From assembly GCA_023435855.1 (NCBI GenBank), contig JAEZLG010000227.1:1-8507 (forward strand): a stretch of DNA of 8,507 bases. The letters run 5' to 3'. Both the position numbers and the translations under genes were made by a program. Shown one piece after another: positions 1-5,035 of this stretch. Every line of letters starts with the position of its first letter. The stretch's first letter is position 1. Under the pieces are notes generated by a model that did not search any database, was not told the origin of the DNA, and saw only the letters and a program-made list of their open reading frames with translations. The DNA comes from Bacillota bacterium (GTDB taxonomy: Bacteria; Bacillota; Clostridia; Christensenellales; CAG-138).

Positions 1-1
1 C

Positions 2-241
2 CTTTACTACCTTGCCTACGCATCGGTTGTCCTGATGGTTGCGCTGCGCTTATTGCCCTTTTTAAGTCTGCTCCTTTTAGTAACGCTCATACCGGTGCAA
101 AAGAATATTAACGTATTTTTTAAAAAACAGGTGAAGGAGGAAACGTTTATTGTGGCGATTAAGAACTTTCTTCTTATCATCGTCGCTCATATAGCACTCA
201 TCTTCCTTGGTGCTCTTTTGCCTGGGTGGGGGGTAGGATGA
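2..241 (+). CDS. UbiA/MenA-type prenyltransferase, C-terminal fragment (dmkA-like)
   Basis: This is the last 79 codons of a gene that starts left of the window; the frame is open from base 2 to the TGA at 239-241. The fragment is strongly hydrophobic. It shows one membrane segment, a basic connecting stretch (FFKKQVKEETF) and a final membrane segment ending LIFLGALLPGWG. This is the layout of the C-terminus of UbiA-superfamily prenyltransferases such as 1,4-dihydroxy-2-naphthoate prenyltransferase (MenA/DmkA). Those enzymes attach a polyprenyl tail to make demethylmenaquinone in the membrane. The Asp-rich active-site motifs would lie upstream and cannot be seen. The stop overlaps the next start (ATGA), so the two genes are translationally coupled. 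The assignment leans partly on the neighbours, because FLEET loci carry a dmkA gene. Another polytopic membrane protein remains possible. Confidence 0.6.
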   Translation, partial: LYYLAYASVVLMVALRLLPFLSLLLLVTLIPVQKNINVFFKKQVKEETFIVAIKNFLLIIVAHIALIFLGALLPGWGVG

Positions 242-624
242 AATTCGCGGCAAAGCGCGACCTCATTATCGTAGGTTTGGTTGCGGCAATCGGGTTATTA
301 CTCTTTTTCATCATGCGAGGCGCAGTGGGGAAACCGGGTACGTATGCGGAAATCTACTATAAGTCGCAGATCGCCAAAACCGTTACGTTGTCTTCGGGCA
401 AGGAGGAGAATTTTTCACTCAACGAACTTCCAAATGTGGTGTTTCACTTTTACGGCGACGGCAGCATAGCATTCATCGAGTCCGACTGCCCGGACAAAAT
501 ATGCATTCGGTCGGGAAAGCTTACTTACGTAGGTCAAACGGCTGCATGCCTGCCAAATGAGGTTTATATAAAGATCGTTGGCGAGCAAATTGATCCCGAC
601 GCGCCCGATCTCGTGGTTGGATAA
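238..624 (+). CDS. eetA: NusG domain II-containing membrane protein, EetA-like
   Basis: A 128-residue protein with one N-terminal membrane segment (about residues 8-27) and an outward-facing NusG-domain-II (DUF1312-type) domain. The family signature is clear: SDCPDKIC with Cys84 and Cys89, then GQTAACLPN with Cys104, followed by a beta-rich tail (VYIKIV). Despite its name this domain is not a transcription factor in this setting. In the Listeria FLEET locus the equivalent protein, EetA, is a membrane component needed to move electrons from the quinone pool to the extracellular flavoprotein. The start chosen is ATG 238, which overlaps the upstream stop as ATGA and follows a G-rich site (ggggggtagg). 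A GTG at 226 is in frame but would add only MGGR and lie inside the upstream gene. The three conserved cysteines could bind metal or form a disulfide; that is inference. Confidence 0.85.
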   Translation: MKFAAKRDLIIVGLVAAIGLLLFFIMRGAVGKPGTYAEIYYKSQIAKTVTLSSGKEENFSLNELPNVVFHFYGDGSIAFIESDCPDKICIRSGKLTYVGQTAACLPNEVYIKIVGEQIDPDAPDLVVG

Positions 625-693
625 GTGGTTAGATAATAGGTAGTAATGGAATCGGAACGTATCGTAATAGGCGATAAGGAGTAGTATAGCAAA

Positions 694-1227
694 ATGGAAG
701 GGAAAACCTTGGAAAAAAAGAGAGATACAGCATACGTAAAGCGTCTCGCGCTCATGGGCGTGCTGTTCGCGCTCGCTGTCGTACTCTCTATCATAGAAGG
801 TTTCATTCCCGTGCCCGTGCCTGTACCGGGTGTACGGCTTGGGCTTGCGAACATCGTTGTGATGTTTGCACTTTTGAAACTTCGAAAGCGCGATGCGCTT
901 GTGCTCGTCGTCTTAAAAGCCCTGTTTGCGGCTGCCACGCGCGGTGCTGTTGCGGGTGCATTAAGCCTGTCGGGAGGGTTTCTTTCGTTTTGCATCATGG
1001 CGCTTATCCTTACTTTTCAAGGTGAGAAATCCACGTATCTTCTCGTAAGCGTTATGGGCGCTGTTTTTCACAACATCGGGCAGATACTTGCGGCTTCGCT
1101 CATCCTCGATACATTTTTGTGGCCGTATTTTTCGGTTCTGCTCCTTTCGGGCATCGTTACGGGATTTGCAACCTCTGTTTTGCTGAAGCTGACCTCTCCG
1201 GCATTTCAGAGACTGCATCTAAAATAA
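694..1227 (+). CDS. eetB: Gx transporter family membrane protein, EetB-like
   Basis: A 177-residue polytopic membrane protein with about five hydrophobic segments. It carries the signature of the family often labelled 'heptaprenyl diphosphate synthase component I' or 'Gx transporter': PGVRLGLANIV at 45-55, SLSGGFLS at 91-98 and GAVFHNIGQ at 122-130. It is not a prenyl synthase; the fold resembles the substrate-binding S-components of ECF transporters. In FLEET loci this gene (eetB) sits beside eetA, and its product is proposed to work with EetA in trans-membrane electron transfer. It starts 69 nt after the eetA stop. The only Shine-Dalgarno match (AAGGAG, 676-681) is 12 nt before ATG 694, longer than ideal, but no better in-frame start is near. 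Same-strand, close spacing suggests co-transcription with its neighbours. Confidence 0.87.
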   Translation: MEGKTLEKKRDTAYVKRLALMGVLFALAVVLSIIEGFIPVPVPVPGVRLGLANIVVMFALLKLRKRDALVLVVLKALFAAATRGAVAGALSLSGGFLSFCIMALILTFQGEKSTYLLVSVMGAVFHNIGQILAASLILDTFLWPYFSVLLLSGIVTGFATSVLLKLTSPAFQRLHLK

Positions 1228-1262
1228 ACCAAAACTCAAACCCTAAAAATTAGGAGGAATTT

Positions 1263-2342
1263 ATGAAGAAACTATTCGCGTTCGTTATGGCTGTTATGCT
1301 TCTGAGCGCACTCGTCGCGGGCTGCGGTACCACTGCACCCGGCACCACTGAGACACCCGCTGTCAGCACTGAGGCACCTGTTACCGGCACTGAAGCGCCC
1401 GTTGTCAACACCGAGGCACCTACCACCGATGTCGTAAAGACCGGCCTCGCAGTCGTTACCTCTGTTTCCGGATCGAAGGATGCTGCAGCGGATCCTGCAG
1501 GCCTCGCGCAGGGCTACTCCACCAACGCCGCGGTCACGGATGATGCTGAGGGTAAGATTGTTTCTTGCGTTATCGATGCCGCGCAGACCAACGTCAATTT
1601 TGACACCGCGGGTGTTGTTACAACAGCACTTGATACCGAGTTTCAGACCAAGAACGAGCTTGGCGAAGGCTATGGCATGAAGGCCGCCTCCTCAATCGGC
1701 AAGGAATGGAACGAGCAGGCTGCCGCATTTGCTGCTTATGTGGTTGGCAAGACAGCTGAAGAGGTGAATGGCATTGCTGTGAGCGAAGGCTATGCGGCCG
1801 ATGCCGATCTTAAGGCCTCTGTCACTGTGCATATTACAACTTTCATGGAAGTCGTTGCAAAGGCCGTCAATAACGCGCAAGAGCTTGGTGCTACCGCTGT
1901 GGATACGCTAAGCATCGGCACCGTGACGAACATCGCTAAATCTAAGAATGCTGCCGCGGACGCCGAAGGCCTCGTGCAGGTTTATAACACCTATGCTGCG
2001 GCCACGAAAAATGCCGACGGCGTCATTACGAGCTGTGTCATCGACGCCAGCCAGGCCAATGTTAACTTTGATACGACCGGCAAGATCACGAACGACATTT
2101 CCGTTGCCGTGCAGACCAAGAACGAGATCGGCGAGGGCTACGGCATGAAAGCCGCCTCCTCTATCGGCAAGGAATGGAACGAGCAGGCTGCTGCGTTTGC
2201 CGCCTATGTGACGGGCAAAACTGCCGCTGAGGTCGAAGGCATCGCCATGAGCGAAGGCTATGCTGCTGATGCAGACCTTAAGGCCTCCGTTACCGTGCAT
2301 GTCACCGATTTCATCAACGTTGTGGCGAAAGCTGCGAAATAA
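1263..2342 (+). CDS. pplA: Secreted FMN-binding lipoprotein with two FMN-binding domains, PplA-like
   Basis: A 359-residue extracytoplasmic lipoprotein. A signal peptide ends in the lipobox VAGC (Cys21 is the predicted lipidated residue). A Thr/Glu/Pro-rich linker (about 22-60) with 7-residue TExP repeats follows, then two FMN-binding domains at about 63-203 and 219-359 that align without gaps at an offset of 156 residues. Each domain ends in DLKASVTVH, where Thr188 and Thr344 sit at the position flavinylated by ApbE (compare the classical SGAT motif). Each also has a single Cys in SCVID (Cys102, Cys258). This architecture matches PplA of Listeria, the FMN-carrying lipoprotein that hands electrons to external acceptors. 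A strong AGGAGG (1252-1257) stands 5 nt before ATG, and a strong terminator follows, suggesting high expression. Assignment to the FMN-binding family is firm; the electron-transfer role is inferred from gene context. Confidence 0.88.
   Translation: MKKLFAFVMAVMLLSALVAGCGTTAPGTTETPAVSTEAPVTGTEAPVVNTEAPTTDVVKTGLAVVTSVSGSKDAAADPAGLAQGYSTNAAVTDDAEGKIVSCVIDAAQTNVNFDTAGVVTTALDTEFQTKNELGEGYGMKAASSIGKEWNEQAAAFAAYVVGKTAEEVNGIAVSEGYAADADLKASVTVHITTFMEVVAKAVNNAQELGATAVDTLSIGTVTNIAKSKNAAADAEGLVQVYNTYAAATKNADGVITSCVIDASQANVNFDTTGKITNDISVAVQTKNEIGEGYGMKAASSIGKEWNEQAAAFAAYVTGKTAAEVEGIAMSEGYAADADLKASVTVHVTDFINVVAKAAK
1347..1430 (+). repeat. Four 21-bp tandem units coding a TExP heptad linker
   Basis: Inside the pplA-like gene, four in-frame 21-bp units begin with ACTGAGACACC, ACTGAGGCACC, ACTGAAGCGCC and ACCGAGGCACC. 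They encode TETP then three TEAP motifs at residues 29, 36, 43 and 50. The repeat forms the extended linker between the lipid anchor and the first FMN domain, probably a flexible cell-wall spacer. The units are diverged, so this is an old tandem expansion, but copy number could vary between strains. Confidence 0.8.
1449..2339 (+). repeat. Internal tandem duplication of the FMN-binding domain (468-bp period)
   Basis: Codons 63-203 (1449-1871) and 219-359 (1917-2339) encode copies of the same domain at a constant 468-bp offset with no gaps. Protein identity is highest around GEGYGMKAASSIGK and NEQAAAFAAYV, identical in both copies, and in EGYAADADLKASVTVH. At the DNA level these stretches differ mostly at third codon positions, for example ggcgaaggctat versus ggcgagggctac. 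The duplication is therefore old and both copies are under protein-level constraint; it is not a recent copy or an assembly artefact. Confidence 0.88.
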
Positions 2343-2358
2343 AAAAAACTGACGGACT

Positions 2359-2394
2359 AAATCGGAGAGGCCACCCGTTGCCTCTCCGATTTTT
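2359..2394 (+). terminator. Rho-independent terminator between pplA-like gene and apbE
   Basis: The arms AAATCGGAGAGGC (2359-2371) and GCCTCTCCGATTT (2380-2392) form a perfect 13-bp stem with an 8-nt loop, and a run of five T ends at 2394. It begins 16 nt after the pplA stop and ends 10 nt before the apbE start. It should end most pplA transcripts and leave apbE to readthrough. Confidence 0.92.
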
Positions 2395-2404
2395 ACAAGA
2401 AAGC

Positions 2405-3469
2405 ATGAAAAAGACAATCGCCGTATTCCTTGCTCTAATTTTACTTTTATCAAGCGGCTGCGCCTTGCAAAAGGAGCAGCGCTATAACGCGCAGTTTTTA
2501 AGCCTTTTTGATACGCTCACAACCATCGTCGGCTATGCTCGCAGCGAGGATGAGTTTAAGGAGCTTGCAGAAAAACTCCGTTTGAAGCTTGAAGAGTATC
2601 ATCAACTTTATGATATCTACAACGATTATCCGGATGTCAATAACATAAAAACGATCAACGATAATGCGGGTATTGCACCCGTTAAGGTGGATTCGCGCAT
2701 CATTGATCTATTAAAGCTCATGATCGTACGAAATGCTGAGACAAACGGTGCCGTGAATGTGGCTATGGGTGCTGTGTTATCAATATGGCACGATTACCGC
2801 GAGGAAGGTTTAAATGATCCCGAAAACGCGAAGCTTCCTCCAATGGAGGCTTTAGAAGAAGCCGCAGAACATACGGATATAAACGATATAATAATCGATG
2901 AAGAAAACTCTAGCGTGTACCTTCGCGATCCTTTTATGCGCCTTGACGTTGGCTCTACAGCCAAAGGTTATGCGACAGAGCAGCTGGCACTGTACGCAAA
3001 AAGCCTTGGCGTAACTTCGCTTCTAATAAGCGTAGGCGGCAACATTCGAGCCATCGGCGGAAAAAAAGAGCCCGATTCAAAGGGCGATACACGCTGGAAT
3101 ATCGGCATACAAAACCCTGATAAAGAAAGCGAACAGACAGAGCTCATGCATGTGCTCGTCAGCGATATGGCCATCGTTTCAAGCGGTGTCTATGAGCGCT
3201 ATTATGTAGTGGACGGTAAAAAGTACCATCATATTATCGACCCTAAGACTCTCATGCCCTCTATGAACTATCAGCAGGTGACCATACTTTCAAAAGACTC
3301 CGGTACTGGCGATTCCCTCTCTACTGCTGTGTTTATCCTTTCGGTTGAGGAAGGGAAGACGCTGTTAAAAAGCGTAGGTGCTGAGGCAGCATGGGTAAAA
3401 GAGGACGGAAGCATCGAATACACAGACGGCTTTTTAGAATATGTCAAAGAAGCGCAAGAGAACGCATAA
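2405..3469 (+). CDS. apbE: FAD:protein FMN transferase (ApbE family), lipoprotein; FmnB role
   Basis: A 354-residue enzyme that transfers FMN from FAD to a threonine of a target protein, here presumably the adjacent two-domain lipoprotein. The signal peptide ends LLLSSGC, with Cys19 the likely lipid anchor, so it acts outside the membrane. ApbE motifs run in order: FDTLTTIVGY (35-44), MGAVLSIW (121-128), LDVGSTAKGYA (180-190), SVGGNIRAIGG (209-219), SSGVYERYY (259-267), HHIIDP (275-280) and GDSLSTAVF (302-310). Asp303 and Thr307 lie in the region that binds Mg2+. Length is normal for the family. The start chosen is ATG 2405 because the signal peptide begins there; a TTG at 2378 would lie inside the terminator loop. 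The ribosome site is weak (aagaaag). In Listeria the FLEET enzyme is called FmnB. No clear terminator follows. Confidence 0.93.
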   Translation: MKKTIAVFLALILLLSSGCALQKEQRYNAQFLSLFDTLTTIVGYARSEDEFKELAEKLRLKLEEYHQLYDIYNDYPDVNNIKTINDNAGIAPVKVDSRIIDLLKLMIVRNAETNGAVNVAMGAVLSIWHDYREEGLNDPENAKLPPMEALEEAAEHTDINDIIIDEENSSVYLRDPFMRLDVGSTAKGYATEQLALYAKSLGVTSLLISVGGNIRAIGGKKEPDSKGDTRWNIGIQNPDKESEQTELMHVLVSDMAIVSSGVYERYYVVDGKKYHHIIDPKTLMPSMNYQQVTILSKDSGTGDSLSTAVFILSVEEGKTLLKSVGAEAAWVKEDGSIEYTDGFLEYVKEAQENA

Positions 3470-3492
3470 CAGCGTGAACATAACCATTTTTC

Positions 3493-3522
3493 TTGACAAT
3501 TTCATTTCGTTTTGAGTAAACT
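3493..3522 (+). promoter_or_regulatory. Sigma-A-type promoter for the oadG-oadB unit
   Basis: A perfect -35 box TTGACA (3493-3498) is followed after 18 bp by TAAACT (3517-3522), a four-of-six match to the -10 consensus. The DNA around it is AT-rich, and an overlapping TAAAAT lies at 3522-3527. Transcription would start near 3529, giving a leader of roughly 115 nt. Position between apbE and the sodium-pump genes supports a separate transcription unit. Confidence 0.7.
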
Positions 3523-3528
3523 AAAATA

Positions 3529-3645
3529 AACGAATATGATTTTCTTTCGGTTGGGCGGTTTATACCGCTTCAAGACGCTGAAGCTTATGGGTGGGAGCTT
3601 TTTTAGAGCTCTCACCTTTTTTATTTTTCAAGGAGGGTTATTCGT
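3529..3645 (+). promoter_or_regulatory. Structured 5' leader, candidate attenuator or riboswitch of unknown class
   Basis: Between the promoter and oadG lie alternative hairpins. P1 is 3551-3573, with core GCGGT/ACCGC and outer TTGG/TCAA pairs. P2 is GCTTCA/TGAAGC (3567-3572 with 3579-3584). A weak antiterminator can form from AAGCT (3581-3585) and AGCTT (3596-3600). Next comes the terminator at 3591-3627. P1 excludes P2, P2 excludes the antiterminator, and the antiterminator excludes the terminator. That is the layout of a transcription attenuator. I do not recognise a known riboswitch consensus or a T-box sequence. A Na+-sensing element is conceivable because the genes encode a sodium pump, but that is speculation. 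Confidence 0.5.
3591..3627 (+). terminator. Intrinsic terminator inside the oadG leader
   Basis: GTGGGAGCT (3591-3599) pairs with AGCTCTCAC (3607-3615) over 9 bp including one G-U pair, with a 7-nt loop. It is followed by a T-rich tract, ccttttttattttt. It lies downstream of the promoter and only about 20-30 nt before the oadG start, so it must be read through for expression. It is therefore likely an attenuator; it could also end readthrough from apbE. Confidence 0.8.
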
Positions 3646-3783
3646 ATGACAGTTTTGGAAGGATCGGTGGTCGCCGCTATGTGTTTTCTCACGGTGTTCC
3701 TCGCGCTGGGCGGCGTTTTCGTGCTGATGAAGGTGCTTTCAGCCTTACTGGGCGCTTTTTCGCGCGAAAGGAAGGGGGAATAG
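3646..3783 (+). CDS. OadG-related small membrane subunit of a Na+-pumping decarboxylase
   Basis: A 45-residue protein with a near-perfect ribosome site (AGGAGGG at 3631-3637, 8 nt before ATG). It begins MTVLEGSVVAAMCFLTVF, has one membrane segment (about residues 8-38) and ends with a charged tail, SRERKGE. This fits the gamma subunit of oxaloacetate/methylmalonyl-CoA decarboxylases, which anchors the cytoplasmic carboxyltransferase to the membrane beta subunit. Typical OadG is about 80 residues with a proline-rich, often His-rich tail. This protein lacks that tail and resembles the shorter OadG-related small subunits. It ends 3 nt before oadB, whose ribosome site (aaggaaggggg) lies within its last codons, so the two are coupled. 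The assignment relies on the beta-subunit neighbour as well as on sequence. Confidence 0.78.
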   Translation: MTVLEGSVVAAMCFLTVFLALGGVFVLMKVLSALLGAFSRERKGE

Positions 3784-3786
3784 CTT

Positions 3787-4920
3787 ATGTGGAGTGAGAT
3801 TTTGCAAAAACTTTTTGCTCAAACGGGATTTTCTGCGCTCACATGGCAGCACGGGTTGATGCTCTTTTTAGCGCTTGTTCTTATTTACCTGGCGGTTGCG
3901 AAAAAATTTGAACCGCTTCTTCTGCTACCCATCGCGTTTGGAATGCTGCTTGCAAACCTTCCGCTCTCGGGGCTTATGGCAGAGCCTAAGGGACAAACAC
4001 CCGGCGGTGTATTATACTATCTGTATTTGGGCGTGAAGCTCGGCATCTATCCTTCGCTCATCTTTTTAGGCATAGGAGCTATGACGGATTTCGGCCCGCT
4101 TCTGGCGCGGCCGTCGAGCCTTTTCATGGGTGCGGGAGCACAGTTCGGCATTGCCGCAGTATTTGTACTGGCGCTTTCTCTGGGCATGACGCCTGGTGAA
4201 GCCGCGTCTTCGGCGATTATCGCGGGTGCGGATGGCCCTACGGCCATTTACCTAACCACGCGGCTTGCGCCGCATATTCTTCCGGCGGTGGCAATCGCGG
4301 CGTATTCGTATATGGCACTCATCCCGCTCATACAGCCCCCGCTCATGCGGCTTCTTACAACGAAGCGCGAGCGTGAGGTGAAGATGGAGGAGCTTCGCGT
4401 TGTGGGGAAACCGGAGCGAATACTGTTCCCCATTGCGGTAACGCTTTTTTGTGCGCTTTTGCTTCCCTCGGCGACGCCCTTAATCGGTATGCTGATGCTC
4501 GGTAATCTTTTAAGGGAAAGCGGTGTGACGGAGCGATTGAGTGATACGGCACAAAACGCTCTCATTAATACCGTTACCATATTTTTAGGCGTTACGGTTG
4601 GGGCCACGGCGAGTGCGGAGACATTTTTGCAGCCGGAAACGCTTAAGGTGATTGCACTCGGGCTTGGAGGCTTTGTTTTGAGCACCGTCGGTGGGCTTCT
4701 TTTGGGGAAACTCATGTATGTGTTAAGCGGTGGTAAGGTAAACCCTCTCATCGGTTCCGCGGGCGTATCCGCCGTGCCTATGGCGGCGCGTATTTCCAAC
4801 AAGGAGGGTTTAAAAGCGAACCCCTCCAGTTATCTTTTGATGCACGCAATGGGGCCGAATGTCGCGGGCGTGATCGGTTCCGCAGTGGCGGCTGCGGTGC
4901 TATTGTCCGTATTCGGTTAA
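3787..4920 (+). CDS. oadB: Sodium ion-translocating decarboxylase beta subunit (OadB/MmdB/GcdB family)
   Basis: A 377-residue polytopic membrane protein. Members pump Na+ outward using energy from decarboxylating a carboxybiotin carried by the alpha or biotin-carrier subunit. Family motifs are plain: FLGIGAMTDFGPLLARP (93-109), GADGPTAIY (147-155) with Asp149 at the key Na+-site position, GVTVGATASAETFL (268-281), NPLIGSAGVSAVPMAAR (319-335) and LLMHAMGPNVAGVIGSA (350-366). Length is normal. The stretch before the Asp motif reads EAASSAIIAGADG, while the usual form is EAASIGIIGGADG, a mild deviation. Whether the substrate is oxaloacetate, methylmalonyl-CoA, glutaconyl-CoA or malonate cannot be told from the beta subunit. 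No alpha subunit is encoded in the window; the unit here is only gamma-beta, closed by a hairpin at 4931-4980. Confidence 0.93.
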   Translation: MWSEILQKLFAQTGFSALTWQHGLMLFLALVLIYLAVAKKFEPLLLLPIAFGMLLANLPLSGLMAEPKGQTPGGVLYYLYLGVKLGIYPSLIFLGIGAMTDFGPLLARPSSLFMGAGAQFGIAAVFVLALSLGMTPGEAASSAIIAGADGPTAIYLTTRLAPHILPAVAIAAYSYMALIPLIQPPLMRLLTTKREREVKMEELRVVGKPERILFPIAVTLFCALLLPSATPLIGMLMLGNLLRESGVTERLSDTAQNALINTVTIFLGVTVGATASAETFLQPETLKVIALGLGGFVLSTVGGLLLGKLMYVLSGGKVNPLIGSAGVSAVPMAARISNKEGLKANPSSYLLMHAMGPNVAGVIGSAVAAAVLLSVFG

Positions 4921-4930
4921 TCCCTATATA

Positions 4931-4980
4931 CATTTTCATACAACGGGCCGTGTACTTTTTGCACGGCCCGTTGTAAAATG
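4931..4980. repeat. Long imperfect inverted repeat after oadB, terminator-like hairpin
   Basis: A 13-bp perfect stem, ACAACGGGCCGTG (4940-4952) with CACGGCCCGTTGT (4962-4974) and a 9-nt loop, extends outward through CATTTT/AAAATG after a 3-nt bulge. It lies 10 nt after the oadB stop. Neither strand has a proper T-run after the stem, so it is not a textbook intrinsic terminator. It may still terminate, block 3' decay, or separate oadB from the transporter gene downstream. I see no confident promoter between this hairpin and 5036. Confidence 0.75.
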
Positions 4981-5035
4981 AAAAAAAGCAATTCTTATTT
5001 TCTTATCAAAAATTCGTCAACATGGAGGCGGGTAC

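Noticed and set aside
564..998. 144-codon minus-strand frame opposite eetB
   Set aside because: It has repetitive Thr/Ser/Gly composition, no motif, and overlaps the eetA end and the eetB gene, which are clearly coding.
2378..2404. Longer N-terminus for ApbE from TTG 2378
   Set aside because: The start would lie in the terminator loop and add nine residues before a normal lipoprotein signal peptide; ATG 2405 fits better.
1908..2453. 181-codon minus-strand frame opposite the FMN lipoprotein
   Set aside because: It is a mirror of the strongly coding plus strand with codon bias effects, crosses the terminator, and lacks a ribosome site or family motifs.
3529..3600. Known riboswitch classes (fluoride, TPP, SAM, FMN, guanidine) or T-box for the oadG leader
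   Set aside because: I could not find the conserved core sequences of these classes by eye; the leader is short and is left unclassified.
3591..3797. 68-codon frame starting at GTG 3591 through the leader terminator and across oadG
   Set aside because: It starts inside the terminator stem, has no ribosome site, and overlaps the well-supported oadG and its ribosome site in another frame; the peptide resembles no family I know.
4248..4802. 184-codon minus-strand frame opposite oadB
   Set aside because: It has low-complexity Ser/Pro/Arg composition typical of an antisense shadow; oadB motifs on the plus strand are decisive.
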